Below, one piece after another: positions 11,203 to 22,612 of a DNA stretch of 64,000 nt; within the stretch, counting starts at the first letter, position 1; each line of letters opens with the position of its first letter. A program made the position numbers and the translations under genes. Source of the stretch: Erodium maritimum (lineage: Eukaryota; Streptophyta; Magnoliopsida; Geraniales; Geraniaceae); NCBI GenBank assembly GCA_963921825.1, contig OY997588.1:9066001-9130000 (forward strand), read 5' to 3'. The notes under the pieces are model-generated. The model had not been told where the DNA came from. It did no database searches and was given only the letters and a program-made list of their open reading frames with translations.

Positions 11203-13559
11203 CTACATAGCTGCATACAGAAGCTGGTTCCACGTGTCCGGCAACCCCGGCAGGCACCAGTGGCTGCAGTCATTGCCGGCGTGGTCTCCGCTGTACCCCG
11301 CCGGATGCGCGTCCTTTCTCAGCTGCGACAGCGTCGTGATGTCCAGCAGGTACACCGGCTTCTTTATGCTGTTCAGCACTTTCCGCATCACCGACACCGC
11401 CGGAGGCTCGCCGCCGGGGTACGACGACCCCGACAGCGGCCCCAGCTCCCCGTTGCACGTCTTGCTTGGCTGGTTCCACTCCCTACCCCTGTTTTATCAT
11501 CGTTAAATTACCATTATACTCTCGGTATAGAATTATGGGTAAACTACAAATACATACCTTAAAGTTGACACGTTTAATCGATGATTACCCTTAAATTCAA
11601 AAACTACTGATGCATACCTTGAAGTTACAACTGGTAACTGAAAACCCATTTCGTCAGCTAAAATGACGAAAATATCCTCAATGATTTTTTAAATATTTTT
11701 TTTAAATAAAACTGAAGTAATTTTTTAAATAAGAATGAAGTCATTTAAATAAGTATATATATATATATATATAACAAAATTGGTTTTAAAATAATTTTTA
11801 AACAATAATTATTGAAGTGTAGTTGATGGTATTTTCGTCATTTTGGTTGACGGGAGGGATTTTCAGTTATAAGTTGTAACTTCAGGGTATACATCAGTAG
11901 TTTTGAACTTTAAGGTAAACATCAGTTAAACGTGTCAACTCAAGTGTAGTCATTTGTAATTTTCCCTAAAATTATTGGATTATTTGAAGCAAAAGGTTGA
12001 CTTACAGGTAATGTGTAGGAGAGATGCCCTGAAAAAAGACCTTGGTTTTGGCTGGATTGATGGTGAAGTCAACCCATCTGGCCCATGTGTTGAGCCCTTT
12101 ATTATATGCCTCTAGACGGTCCATGTCCTTGTACAGCTTCGCCCCCTCTCTCAAATAATCCCATCTAATTAATTATTTACATTATTATTATTATCATCAC
12201 GACTTAAAATAAATAAATAGAGGTGAGGGTGAAAGTGAAACAAAACTCACGGTTGTGCTCTGCCAGTGTGGGTCCACCAGTGCCAGGAGTTGAAGATCAG
12301 GACATCCATGTCCTTCCATATCTTACCGGCTGAGATTGAGTCCAGTTTCAGAACCCTCCCTGCAGATTCTCGAGCTATGTCCACCAAATACGGTGTGCGA
12401 TAAAGGAGCACAGTTACTTGATAGTCCTGCACCCACCCAACCCAAACCCTATCACCAACAATTTAGTTGGGTATAAATGTCCAATTAGCCCATAGTATAA
12501 GGTACATATGCAATTTTGAAAGTAATAATTCTGCAGCGGCGGCGAAGGCCGTGAACGATCCAGGCGGGCAGTCACCTAATCACAGACTGTCAGGGATGGG
12601 TGGGACCGACAGCACCTAAAAGTATCTACGTGGCATTTAATGACCCCCTAATTCCTTAACAGATATTAATTATATTCTTTTGCGCCTTTATTTTTAAGTC
12701 AAATATGGAGTCGACCAAATATTCCCTACCCTCTACCCTTGTCTCTCCGCTTTGCAGAGCCAAATATTCAAAAGTACCCATTTGGTACGTTATCGAAGTA
12801 GAGCCTTGCCTTGCTAATGCTCTACGATTCGACACTTCCTCCAATACCAAAATAAACTAAACCCATCTAAAGATTCCGAGTCTAATTTCACGTCACTGAA
12901 TTGCACTTTACACTTAAAAATTAAATTAAGATTTTCTAAATTAAATTAATCTAAATATAATTATTACATTTAATAAAGTGTTGTGAAAAAGAGAGTAGAT
13001 TAAAAAGAAGACTGACTAACCGGGAAAAAAACAGAGGACATGGGATCTTTCCGGACGAAACTGTATTTGGCGGTAGGTACCGACGCGTGAATCATACACG
13101 CGAGCGATTCGAACATGTTGAGACTCAGTGAGTCACCGACGAACATGATCTTCTTCCCTCTCCACCTCCGGAGTAAGTCCACCCCGTCAAACCTTCACCA
13201 CCCAAATCACACAACCCGCTAAGAAAAAATACAGAGACAAACCGACCCGAGTCATACTCAAACACAAACCTGGTCAACTCGCACGAGTCGGGTCTCCAGG
13301 AGTACTTGAGGTACTGCTTGTCGGGGCGGCCGTACTTCTGGCAATCGAACTCCGGATCCACGAACGGGCACGATCCGTAGAGAGGCATCGACGGGTCGAA
13401 GACCCATTTCCCCTCGAACAAATTGCAACCCGCCACTTGCTTCCTCCCCAGCAACCCGCTCGCATTGCGACCAGCTTCTCCGGCTCGGGTCGCTCTCGGG
13501 CCTACCCATAATATTATGACCGTGAGGAAGAATTGGAAGTGTTGAAGAAGACGACCCAT
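11203..13559 (-). CDS. TBL38: Trichome birefringence-like (TBL) polysaccharide O-acetyltransferase
   Basis: Five exons on the minus strand: 13559–13270, 13192–13021, 12426–12251, 12164–12006 and 11488–11203, giving 360 aa. TBL proteins acetylate cell-wall polymers in the Golgi. The N-terminus carries a hydrophobic segment ([10 protein letters not shown]) for signal peptide or anchor. The PMR5N part follows ([16 protein letters not shown]). The catalytic GDS motif GDSLSLN is at residues 116–122 and the partner DxxH (DCSH) at 339–342 within [15 protein letters not shown], so Ser118, Asp339 and His342 form the expected triad. Length fits the short-stem TBL clade. TBL38 is preferred by resemblance and because plastid L34, its Arabidopsis neighbour gene by memory, lies next; TBL36–42 relatives are alternatives. 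Intron 4 (11489–12005) consists mostly of a MITE. Confidence 0.92.
11537..11966. mobile_element. Long-TIR MITE, family A copy 2, inside TBL intron 4
   Basis: A 430-bp foldback element starting GGGTAAACTACAAATAC and ending GTAATTTTCCC, with long inverted repeats that include GTCAGCTAAAATGACG. Flanking 9-mers TAGAATTAT (11528–11536) and TAAAATTAT (11967–11975) differ at one base and are read as the target duplication. The host intron is 517 bp, so without the element and one target copy it would be about 78 bp. The insertion does not touch either splice site. Relatives occur at 5037 and 32504. Confidence 0.85.
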
Positions 13560-13641
13560 GTGTCAGTTCCCGGGTCGGGTCGAGAAGGTTGAGTAGTACT
13601 AGTAGTAGTGTCCTGAAAGAAAGGCGTCATCGGACCAAGTG

Positions 13642-13649
13642 TTTATATA
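13642..13649 (-). promoter_or_regulatory. TATA box of the TBL gene
   Basis: On the minus strand TATATAAA lies 83 bp upstream of the TBL ATG at 13559. Sequence and spacing fit a core promoter with a short 5' leader of roughly 50 bases. Confidence 0.55.
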
Positions 13650-13763
13650 CAGAGAAGGGCCAGAGCTCGGAGGGCTCACATGTCTTTGTGCTACAATAAT
13701 CATGATTATTAATTTATTATCTTCTTATCTTTAAATGATGTGCACTTTATCATTATTAGATAA

Positions 13764-14050
13764 GAGCATCATAATGTTGGGTGGGGAGCTTATGGGGAGT
13801 TGCTGGTGGTGAACAATCGGCGACGGAGAGTAAGCGAAGAGTTGACGGGGAGTTCGTTGGCGGTGAGACCGACGGTGAGCTCACCACCTCTTCTCAATAC
13901 CGACGGTGAGTAAAATTATGAACCAAAAAACACTTATCACCAATTCTTTACCACCTAATATTGTAGGGTGGTGACTATTGGAATTGCGATGAAGCTAAAA
14001 AATTATAGTACCTCCCCACCACCTGCTGGCGGGAAGCGTTGTGGATGCTC
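13764..14050. mobile_element. Short MITE with GAGCATC ends
   Basis: A 287-bp element beginning GAGCATCATAATGTTGG and ending CGTTGTGGATGCTC, an inverted pair of imperfect termini. The interior is GC-richer than its surroundings and repeats GACGGTGAG-type words. GAGCATCCACAA termini are common in plant PIF/Harbinger-like or hAT-like MITEs. TAA precedes the left end and CAA follows the right end, which is compatible with a decayed 3-bp target duplication. The superfamily is therefore tentative. Confidence 0.6.
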
Positions 14051-15949
14051 CAAATGTTTTTTCAATTTTAGTCTTGGTTTAAATATTTCGTTTTGGATGA
14101 TAATTGATGGTTAAGTGATCGATAATTACGTGAGCCGAGTATTAACCGTGAATGTTGAAGTGAGATTTAATTGTAGTAAAGTGAAATGATGTGCATGTCA
14201 CGGACTCGTGATCACGAGTTCACCACGTCATGGTCAATGAAACTTTCACATGCTTTGTTAATTTTTATTTTATTCCTTACTTTTTTGTTTTCTTCTCTAC
14301 TATTCAGTGTACTGTATCTTTCACTTTTCACCTTGATATAATTATTTGCAATTTATTTGGAAAGTTATATATTTGATATTTCCCTACGTTACGAGTAAGG
14401 GTTTGTGTGACGTGTCTGTTTGTAGTTTCATGGACTAGGCTAGAAGGAAAATATTACGTAGAAGCAATATTTTTGTTGCGGGAAAAAGTAACAGTATGGG
14501 TTATTCGAGAGGATAGAAATAAGCTGATATTAATAATTTTTATAAAATAGTTATAAAAGATTCGATCGACAAACGGATGAAATAGACTAGGTTGACAAGT
14601 AAACCACTCGAAAAACTATCTCGTAAAGTCACCATCATTTTGAACGAGTATTTAGTAGCGGTCATATGTTCATTTTCAAAAATGTCCAAAACGTGTTGAA
14701 GGTAATACAAATAGTCTTAATGTCTTGACAATATATTCAACAAAAGATCTATCATTTATGAGTATCATTCATATATTTATCTTTAGTATTTTACGTCCAC
14801 CAACTTATCTTTCGTTGTTTTGTTTTAAATAACATCACATAAATCAAAATTACAAAATTGTGCATTAGCAATCATTTTGTCAATAAAGGCCACACCTTTT
14901 AGAAACCAATGGAGGCGGGCTTTTGCCACAAGTATATTCCATATCTTTATCTAGGAGAACCCATTATCTCGTATTATTTTATATATATATATATACCAAA
15001 TCTATATATCAATAAAATATATATATAAATTTGATCAAAACACATTTAATACATAAAAAAGTACAGATTCTAATAATACAACAAAGTATACATTTGAAAT
15101 ACAATATATGTACGTTTATCCCATGTTCATACTTAAAATCTCTCATATAAGAGGCTAAATATGTTAACCAACCAAGTTGAATGATAAATTACATATTGCA
15201 ATGACTTAATGTCTAAAATTAACTCGGCTGGTATTGCAACAAAAAGAGATAAAGCAGCAATAATCTCAACAAATCAATGGTCTTTGGTTGATATTGAATC
15301 TCACAAGTCACAACTAATTGGATGAATCTATTTGGTAGGAAAAGGTAGGTGGGCCCACTACCTCAAACATTGGCAGTTGAGTTCTGGCTGTGGGCTTAAC
15401 GACATCCTCCAATAAAGGTTACTAGGCCCATTAGCTTTAGTGGGCCCTCTTTCTCCACCTTGTACGTATGCGTAAGTAGGTGATCTGTCTACCTTACCCC
15501 CTCCTACTTTCTTACTCTCTTACAAATACAAGCGGCTGTGATCCTGACCCTTCATACATACACACTATATATGCTCATAGCTAATTCGCATGAAAATTAA
15601 TTTTCTTATACCCACAGATTTTCTTCACCATGGTTTGATATCGTATCCTTATTTTCTAAAGAAGAGAACAAAAAAAGAAGAAGATGTCTGAACTTTGTTT
15701 CAAAAATGTTTAATAGATGATATTCAACTATGGGAAATATATATTTGTTTAGATACCTTTAGTAAAGTTCGAAACGAATGCAAAAAGTGTTCTATGTAGC
15801 CGGGACCATTTAATTACAAAAAAAAAATCATTTTGAGTTTGTAGGACACTTGGTAATGTTTATTTTCATGAGTAATTTTTTTATATATAATATTCTATCT
15901 TTAAAATAAAGGATAAAGTAAAAAGAAGAATCTCTCAAACGAATTTACA
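14051..15949. other. Gene-empty spacer
   Basis: AT-rich sequence without a supportable gene. Short TA runs occur near 14980 and 15010. A GC-richer island at about 15340–15540 (GGTGGGCCCACTACC, TTACAAATACAAGCGG) looks like a former promoter or repeat edge, but no gene follows it. Confidence 0.4.
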
Positions 15950-16930
15950 AACAAAGACGTCTCTAAAATAAAGGATCCTAAAGGAAATCAAGCACAACAA
16001 CCCTTATCAAATGAGATAAATAGGTTTAAAACCTAGATTTTACGCCTGTGAAGCAAACCGGAAAACAAACCCAACAATGAGTGAATACTAAGTTACACGA
16101 TCTAACAAGCAGAGTCTATCAACCAAGAAGCTCGTAGGTAACAACAAAACACAAGGTACCCAACAAGAGGCTACTAATGTACAATAAAAAGGTATACAAT
16201 ATAGATTTAACTATCACGAAGCTTAAAAAATTCTAACGCCACCCCTCCCTCCCAAACTTAACCAGTAAAAGTAAATATCACCATATCTCATCGAGAGCAC
16301 CAACTCGTAGAATTGAATAGACACCGGCACTCCAACAACCAACACTAGATAACGATAGAGATAGGTCAGAGGTCCATAAAACCTTGTTGCTTTAAAACCC
16401 CTAGAAAATGAATCGGTGAGTCTTCAAACAAAGGTACCATGACCTATAATCGCTCGTTGAAGGCTAACACCTAAATACCTGACGAGCCCCAATCACCTAA
16501 GTGATGGGAACTCGGGAAGAGCAAACCAGATTCTGATCCAAGGGACAAAGCAGGACATTCACATCAACTAATCAGACACGAGGAAGTATAGAGAAACCTT
16601 ACCCAGTCGGGCTGACATCGAGAGACCTCCAGAAGACCAAACCTCTTGGCACGGAGCACAACATGCCAGATCATCGCCAGAAAAGGCATCAGCTAGTCGT
16701 TTGGATTCAATGTATCGGTTTCTTCGGACGATACTGCAACATTGACATCTGGACATTCCAATGGAACATTTCGGCTAATGAGCTTTTATTTTTTGATTTC
16801 CTCACTCCGTGTTGTTAAGGCTTACATTTCACATTTATTACTGTTTTTGTTTGGTGATTTTCCCGCTTTGGGTTGGGATACATCTTGCTTTTGATATACA
16901 GTTGCGTTTACTGCTCAAAAGAAAAAAATT
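15950..16930 (+). repeat. Unclassified repeat unit ending in an A-rich tail
   Basis: A non-coding unit containing GTTTAAAACCTAGATTTT near 16022. It matches GTTTAAAACCTGGATTTT near 18050, so the two stretches share a family. The plus-strand 3' end reads GCTCAAAAGAAAAAAA at about 16912–16927, which suggests a retroposon tail. No target duplication or open frame of interest was found. Confidence 0.4.
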
Positions 16931-18467
16931 CTTATGACTATGTCGTATGTTAAATACATGTCCACGATAACAATTTTAATCCCGAAGGCATTGAATTATT
17001 AGAGTTTTTTTTTTACCAGCAGAGATTTTTATTTATAAGGTCCAACCTTTCTAAGACGAAATGATAGACAAGAGCCAGAAAGCCAACATTTCACCAAACA
17101 TACAACAATATAGGGACCCAAACATAAGTCTTGACAGTCAGATCCGCCCTCACGCCCTCTTGTCCCTGTCCCTCTTCCAGCCTCCTCCCGACAACAACGG
17201 CCGGTAGCCCACTCCCCTTCATCCTTAAATCCAATCAACAACGACGATCTGAAATACTCCGGACAAGCCTCTCCGTCATTTTAATTGTTACGACCAGACA
17301 TTCGGACCTCCTCCCACCGTCCGTTGGAGCGCCACTGTCCGAGCTATGCTCATGCATTTACAGTGCTCACCCGACCAATCCCGTACCATCGCCCTAAGTG
17401 GATCAGATTCGTACTACCGACGTCGTCTATCTCCCCCCGTCACTTCGACATCAGTGCCGACCATCGGAGGCAGACCATGAGTTCCTTCAGATTCGATGTT
17501 GTTGTTATTTTGTTATGTTGTTTTGTATTATCGTTTTGTTTTCCTTTAAGTCTCTTCTATCGAAACTTCGTTGTCAAAGATTTTTCTTTGATTGAGGAGC
17601 CTCCGGTAGGTGTGGTTTCTACCTTTGGTGGCATGGTCGATTGGTTCTTTCTATCGACGATTCTTTCCACACTATTGATAAGAAAGACCGACCTAATCGT
17701 TGGTTATCTAAGCGTTGCGTCGCTTTTCTTCGAGAGTTTTTTTTTATTATCGGTGAATGCAAATTTAAATTAAACCTCTTTAGAGGCATAAAAGAAGTAC
17801 ATGATAAACCCATCGACAGACCTGTGAGTGAATCGAGCGTTGGCCTATCAGCTCAGCCTCATGTGAGTCCCAAGAAGGGGAGTAACCTGATACATGAAAG
17901 ATCCTACACAAAGAACCTCGACATCCTAACATGGGAGCTAACCATTCAAAAGAGGTCTAAATAACCAGATATTACAAACATAAAGCGCAAAAAGAATAAA
18001 AGGAGAAGGTCTAACACCCGAATTTTGCTAACTTTAAGCGCACAAAGAGGGTTTAAAACCTGGATTTTCCAACCATTAAGCACACGAGGAACCAAACATA
18101 CCACCAAAAGTAGGTAGAGCAACTCTGCAACGATCCACACCCGTTAGGATGAAGAAGCGCGTCCCACGACCAAATTTGAAACTAGACACCTCCAAAGACC
18201 TGAGATACGACTTAGTTCAAAAGAGAACTTACCACAGACATTTGAGCTTGAACTCAGTCCTCCGAAAGCCAATTCCGACCAACACTAAGAAAAGTCTCAA
18301 AAGGAGAGGACCGATATTTCTACCGAGAACGAGCTCAAACCTCCAAACAAGCAGCAACAAGGCAACATGATCCGGGAATTCGAGACTGGAACTCGAGCTG
18401 AGCGTTCTGAAACTGAAACCGGTAACCCTTCGCTGGCCAACACCAAGCAAGGACCTGAAGGGGAAGA
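16931..18467. repeat. Unclassified GC-richer repeat block
   Basis: Proline- and serine-rich frames appear on both strands, but none resembles a known protein. From about 17130 the sequence is CT-rich like a transposon 5' region. From about 17980 it shares GTTTAAAACC words with the unit at 15950–16930. The block abuts the minus-strand repeat copy at 18468–19480 and may be part of the same composite insertion. Confidence 0.35.
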
Positions 18468-19480
18468 CATGTAGTTATACCGAGCACGAGCCAATCCCAA
18501 ACCAGAACAACTTGACTCTAAATCCAGCGTAGAAACGCAATGCCACACGAAAAGCCTCACATTCACAAGAGCATCATGACACCCATCAACACGAAGGAGG
18601 ACCAGATCCACGACAATCAATACCCGGAAGAATGAAGAAACGCGTCCCAAGATCATATTTGAAGCAAGCGACGACCGATCAGGAGCAATGAGAAGTGACG
18701 AACCAGACACCACACCGAGCCACCCAACGAGACCGAACCAAATCTACAACGATCAACACCCAAGACAAAAGAAGAAACGCATCGCATGACAGATTTGAAA
18801 CCAGGCCCCGCAAGTGACACGATAGAGCAGCTACCCCGATAACCAACACCATAAACGAGGATCATAGCCAACTCAGCATCAAAATACAACCACTCCACCT
18901 AGCCGCTCCACAAGAAGCCCACCTTCTCAAAGAGGGCCACAAACACCGTCAAAACAACCTTGGACTCGGACCCGGATCCATCCGACCCGGGCCCAACCGA
19001 CCCACCCACGACCAAGAGAGCCACCGAAGAAACGAGCTCCTCTGACCGGAGTCCGACGAGTTGGCGCCCAAGGCGAGGACCCGAGCTCACCAAAGAACCA
19101 AAGCCGCCGTCAGACCTAGTAGAACGCGAGTAGATCCGGGCACCTCCAACAACAACAATCTTGCAGGAAAAGGACCGACGAGCCGCTTGCAACAACAAAT
19201 TCGGTCGTCCATAAGAACCAGGAACATAAAGAGAGAGGAGAAGGCTTGAGGCAGAGGAAGAAGGGGGAAAGGGTCATGGAGAAGAAGAAAGTGGAAGTAG
19301 AGGGAAGGGCAGGACCACCGCCGACAACAAACCCAGGCGGAGCCAGAGCCGTTCCCGGCGGGGGTGAGATAAGAAACAAGGGGCGGCTAGGTTTTGGGTT
19401 GGTAAAGAGAGAGGCGGGAGAAGTTTTTTGTATTATATTATACAATATATTGTTCATTTGTTTCGAGAGTTATCATCAAA
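18468..19480 (-). repeat. Dispersed repeat family B, minus-strand copy
   Basis: On the minus strand this copy matches the plus-strand copy at about 21270–22612. Shared landmarks include GGGTGTTGATCGTTGTAGAT, TGGTCGTCGCTTGCTTCA or TCGGTCGTCGCTTGCTTCA, GAGGCTTTTCGTGTG and GGGATTGGCTCGTGCTCGG. The two are in opposite orientation about 1.8 kb apart. Interrupted frames cross it and no known domain was recognised. It could be the untranslated or leader part of a larger element. Confidence 0.65.
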
Positions 19481-21269
19481 CTGATTGTTTTTTGGACTTT
19501 TGAGAACGATCAGTGAATGCAAGACTTATTTTGTATGGCTTGTAATCTTTATTATGTTTAAGGAAATCTTTGTCCCAAAAAAAACACTGGACATCGATTG
19601 TAAATCTTCATAAGAACCTTACGAATTAAATCTCAAGGAGACGTCTCGGTCTTTTGCCAAACCGAACTCTGAGCTCGTAGAACTCGAAAAATATTGCTCT
19701 TTTCTACATTAGGTGATAATTTCTTAAGTAGGTATTGTATCTTTATTATCTATGAGTCGTTGTAGAGTGAAAAACTCCATTTCAAAACTAATTTCGGAAA
19801 CCACACCTAAATCCAAAGGAAGTCATTTTGGAAACTACTACTTCTTCACAACGCTCTTGCTTTTATTACTTACAACAACCTTTGAAATGAACCAAACAAT
19901 TATCAATCATTGTGTCTAATTCCTGAATACGAATTGTACTACAAATATTATATTTATTTTTCAACATGTTAATAAAAATAATCTTCTGTTTATTTCTGCG
20001 ATGATAGTATCATATAATATAATAATCGCTGCATAAGAAGAACCCAACATTAATTGAAAGTTTCTCAAAAGTAGAAAGATATGGAGGAAGTTTGTTGGGA
20101 CCATTTGTTCTAAAAATGAAGATAAGATCGATATTATTCACCTAATTAATGATGGATTTGGCCCACGATGTCTCTTTTTGAGTGCTAAGTTAAATCATGC
20201 TATTCTATATCGGATGGTGAAAAGCATCTTCAACTTGTTAGTTGGTCAAATTTGGTTGGATTCGTGAAGATAGATACGAGACATGTTGCGATTACTTTCC
20301 CCCATTTTTATTTGGTTCAATTATTGGTGTTTTGTTTAAGTAAACGTAGTATTTAAAAAGTAATATTATCCTAAGGTTATATTGACTAAAACTATAAAGT
20401 TATGGGAAAATTTCGAAAAAACATAACTTGGACCTTAAATAATCGGAATGAAAACTCCAAGCGAATCAGGAGCCAATATAAATCAAAAAAAATGTTTCAT
20501 TGGAGGAACAATTTCAGGTGAGTGACGATCTCTCTAAAAGTATTTAACGAAACACCAAATAGAAGGTTTAGCTTGTTTGTCCTTGATGAACCAATTTGGC
20601 ACAAGTCGACTGCATCTTGTCTTGATTAACAAACGTTGGTGTTCTCCTTCGGATAAATATGATGACCATATGTTAATAGTGTCTTGAGAAATATCCGACA
20701 TAACAGGAGACAGATTGATACCATATATGTTGATGTTGATTCATCTATACAGTAGTAAATCAAATTGTATACATATGTCAATGTTATTATTTAATTTAAA
20801 TTTTCTCATTACATATGAAATTTTATATTTCAGTATCCTTTTTATATAAGACTCGTTTTTTTTTTGCACCGGAGATTCCAAGAAATGACTACAAGCGGAT
20901 CATATGGGAAAATATCCACTAATTCAAATTGATCTTACTCTAATATTGCATGGAGTCTTATTAACCCAAATTATAAGTTTATAATCGAGCTTTCTTCACT
21001 ATGAGAACATATATAAACTGAATTTTTTTATCAATATATAAATTGTATTTAATTTATTCTATGTCTAAACTAATGCCACTGAAGGCAACAACAATTTGGT
21101 CATTAATTTATTAGACAATGATTGTTGTGTGATTTAAACGACCAAAGAAGTTTTGAATATTTGATATTCAATTGCATTGATGTAACGATTCAGCGACAGT
21201 AGAATTGGAATTCTCAATTGTTGTGTAACGCACCAACGAATTGTCCGTCTCAAATGACTGGGGCTTACT
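19481..21269. other. Spacer between inverted family B copies, no gene
   Basis: AT-rich. A possible retroposon 3' end sits at about 19540–19588 (ATCTTTGTCC then a run of A). Nothing else is recognised. This spacer would form the loop if the two family B copies pair. Confidence 0.4.
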
Positions 21270-22612
21270 AATTCAATTTCTCTCTCTCAACACCCAACCT
21301 TTCCTCCTAAACCCTCACCTGCCGGCTCTTCTTTTTGTTTTTGTCGGTGACGGCCGGGGCTACGGTCTCGATTGTTGTTGGCAGAAGTCTCACCCTCTTC
21401 AACCCCTCTCCTTCTTCCCCCTTCTACTCCCTCTCTTCTCGTCTTGCTGCCTTGTTTTCTAGATCTGCTTGTGAACCTGAGACCGTGTGATGGCATTGAG
21501 ACTCGGCGACCTCTCGCGCTTGCTGCTCGTCGGAGCTCGACCTCCGCAAAGGTTGTATGTCCGGTGACAGTCGAGACGACTTGGTCCTCTCTTAGCGTTG
21601 CAAGATCTCTTTTCCCAAATATGTCCGCTCTGCGCTCTTGCTGCTCCGGTTGGTTTGTCCCTGGGAATGATGTGGTGCTTCCTCTCCGGCCAGGGCTTTC
21701 CGTGGAGAGGTCCGGGACCTTGTCGGATTTTCTGCAGCGACTGCGGCCTCTCGCGCTTGCTGCTCACCGGAGCTCGACCTCCGCAAAGGTTGTCTGTCCG
21801 GTGACAGTCGAGACGACTTGGTCCTCTCTTTGCGTTGCGGGATCTCTTTTCCCAAATATGTCCGCTCTGCGCTCTTGCTGCTTCAGCTGGTTTGTCCCTG
21901 GGAAGGATGCAGTGCTTCCTCTCCGGCCAGGGCTTGCCGTGGGGAGGTCCGGGACCTTGTCGGATTTTCTGCTCATGTGCGACGTTTGCGGCTCTAGAAG
22001 TGGTCGGTTCTAGTTCGGGTTGTTCAGGTTCGGGCCAATCCTGTGCCGGGTTGGGCCCGGGTTGATCCGCCTGGGTCGGGTTCGGCCCGGGTAAGATTGA
22101 TCTGTAGCTGACTTCTTGGGTTTTCTAACGGTGTTTGTGGTCCTCTTTGAGAAAATGGATACATGTGGAGCGGCTAGGTGGAGTGATTGTATTTTGACAC
22201 TGAGTTGGCTATGATCTTCGTTTATGGTGTTGGCCATCGAGGTAGCTGCTCTCTCGTGTCTCTTGCGGGGCCTTGTTACAAATTTGTCATGGGACGCATT
22301 TCTTCATCGTCTTGGGTGTTGATCGTTGTAGATCTGGTTTAGTTTCGTTGGTTGGCTCAGTGTGGTGTCTGGACAGTCGCTTCTAGTTGCACCTGATTGG
22401 TCGTCGCTTGCTTCAGATCTGATCGTGGGACGCGTTTCTTCATTCTCTCGGGTGTTGATCGTCGTAGATCTGGTCTTCCGTCGTGCTGATGGGTGTCATG
22501 CTTCTTTTGTGGATGTGAGGCTTTTCGTGTGACATTGCGCTTCTACGCAGGCTTTGGTGTCAGGATGGTCTGGTTTGGGATTGGCTCGTGCTCGGTATAA
22601 GGGCCCGACCGC
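21270..22612 (+). repeat. Dispersed repeat family B, plus-strand copy with internal duplication
   Basis: This is the plus-strand partner of the copy at 18468–19480, alignable by eye from the leader to GCTCGTGCTCGGTATAA, where the two diverge. It contains a tandem duplication (21511–21982) absent from the other copy. A 213-codon frame (21372–22013) runs through it but shows no protein-family signature, so it is not called as a gene. Confidence 0.65.
21511..21982 (+). repeat. Two-unit tandem duplication, period about 237 bp
   Basis: Unit 1 starts CTCTCGCGCTTGCTGCTC at 21511 and unit 2 repeats the same word at 21748. Both continue through AAAGGTTGTNTGTCCGGTGA, CCCAAATATGTCCGCTCTGC and GTCCGGGACCTTGTCGG. 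Only scattered substitutions separate them, so the duplication is recent compared with the divergence of the family copies. The period is a multiple of three, so the frame stays open through both. Confidence 0.85.

Noticed and set aside
13764-14050. Possible exon because of GC-rich GACGGTGAG words
   Set aside because: The inverted GAGCATC/GATGCTC ends explain it better as a MITE.
21372-22013. 213-codon plus-strand frame
   Set aside because: It lies within a repeat, owes half its length to a 237-bp tandem duplication, and shows Ser/Leu/Arg-rich composition with no domain; the diverged family copy does not keep the frame.
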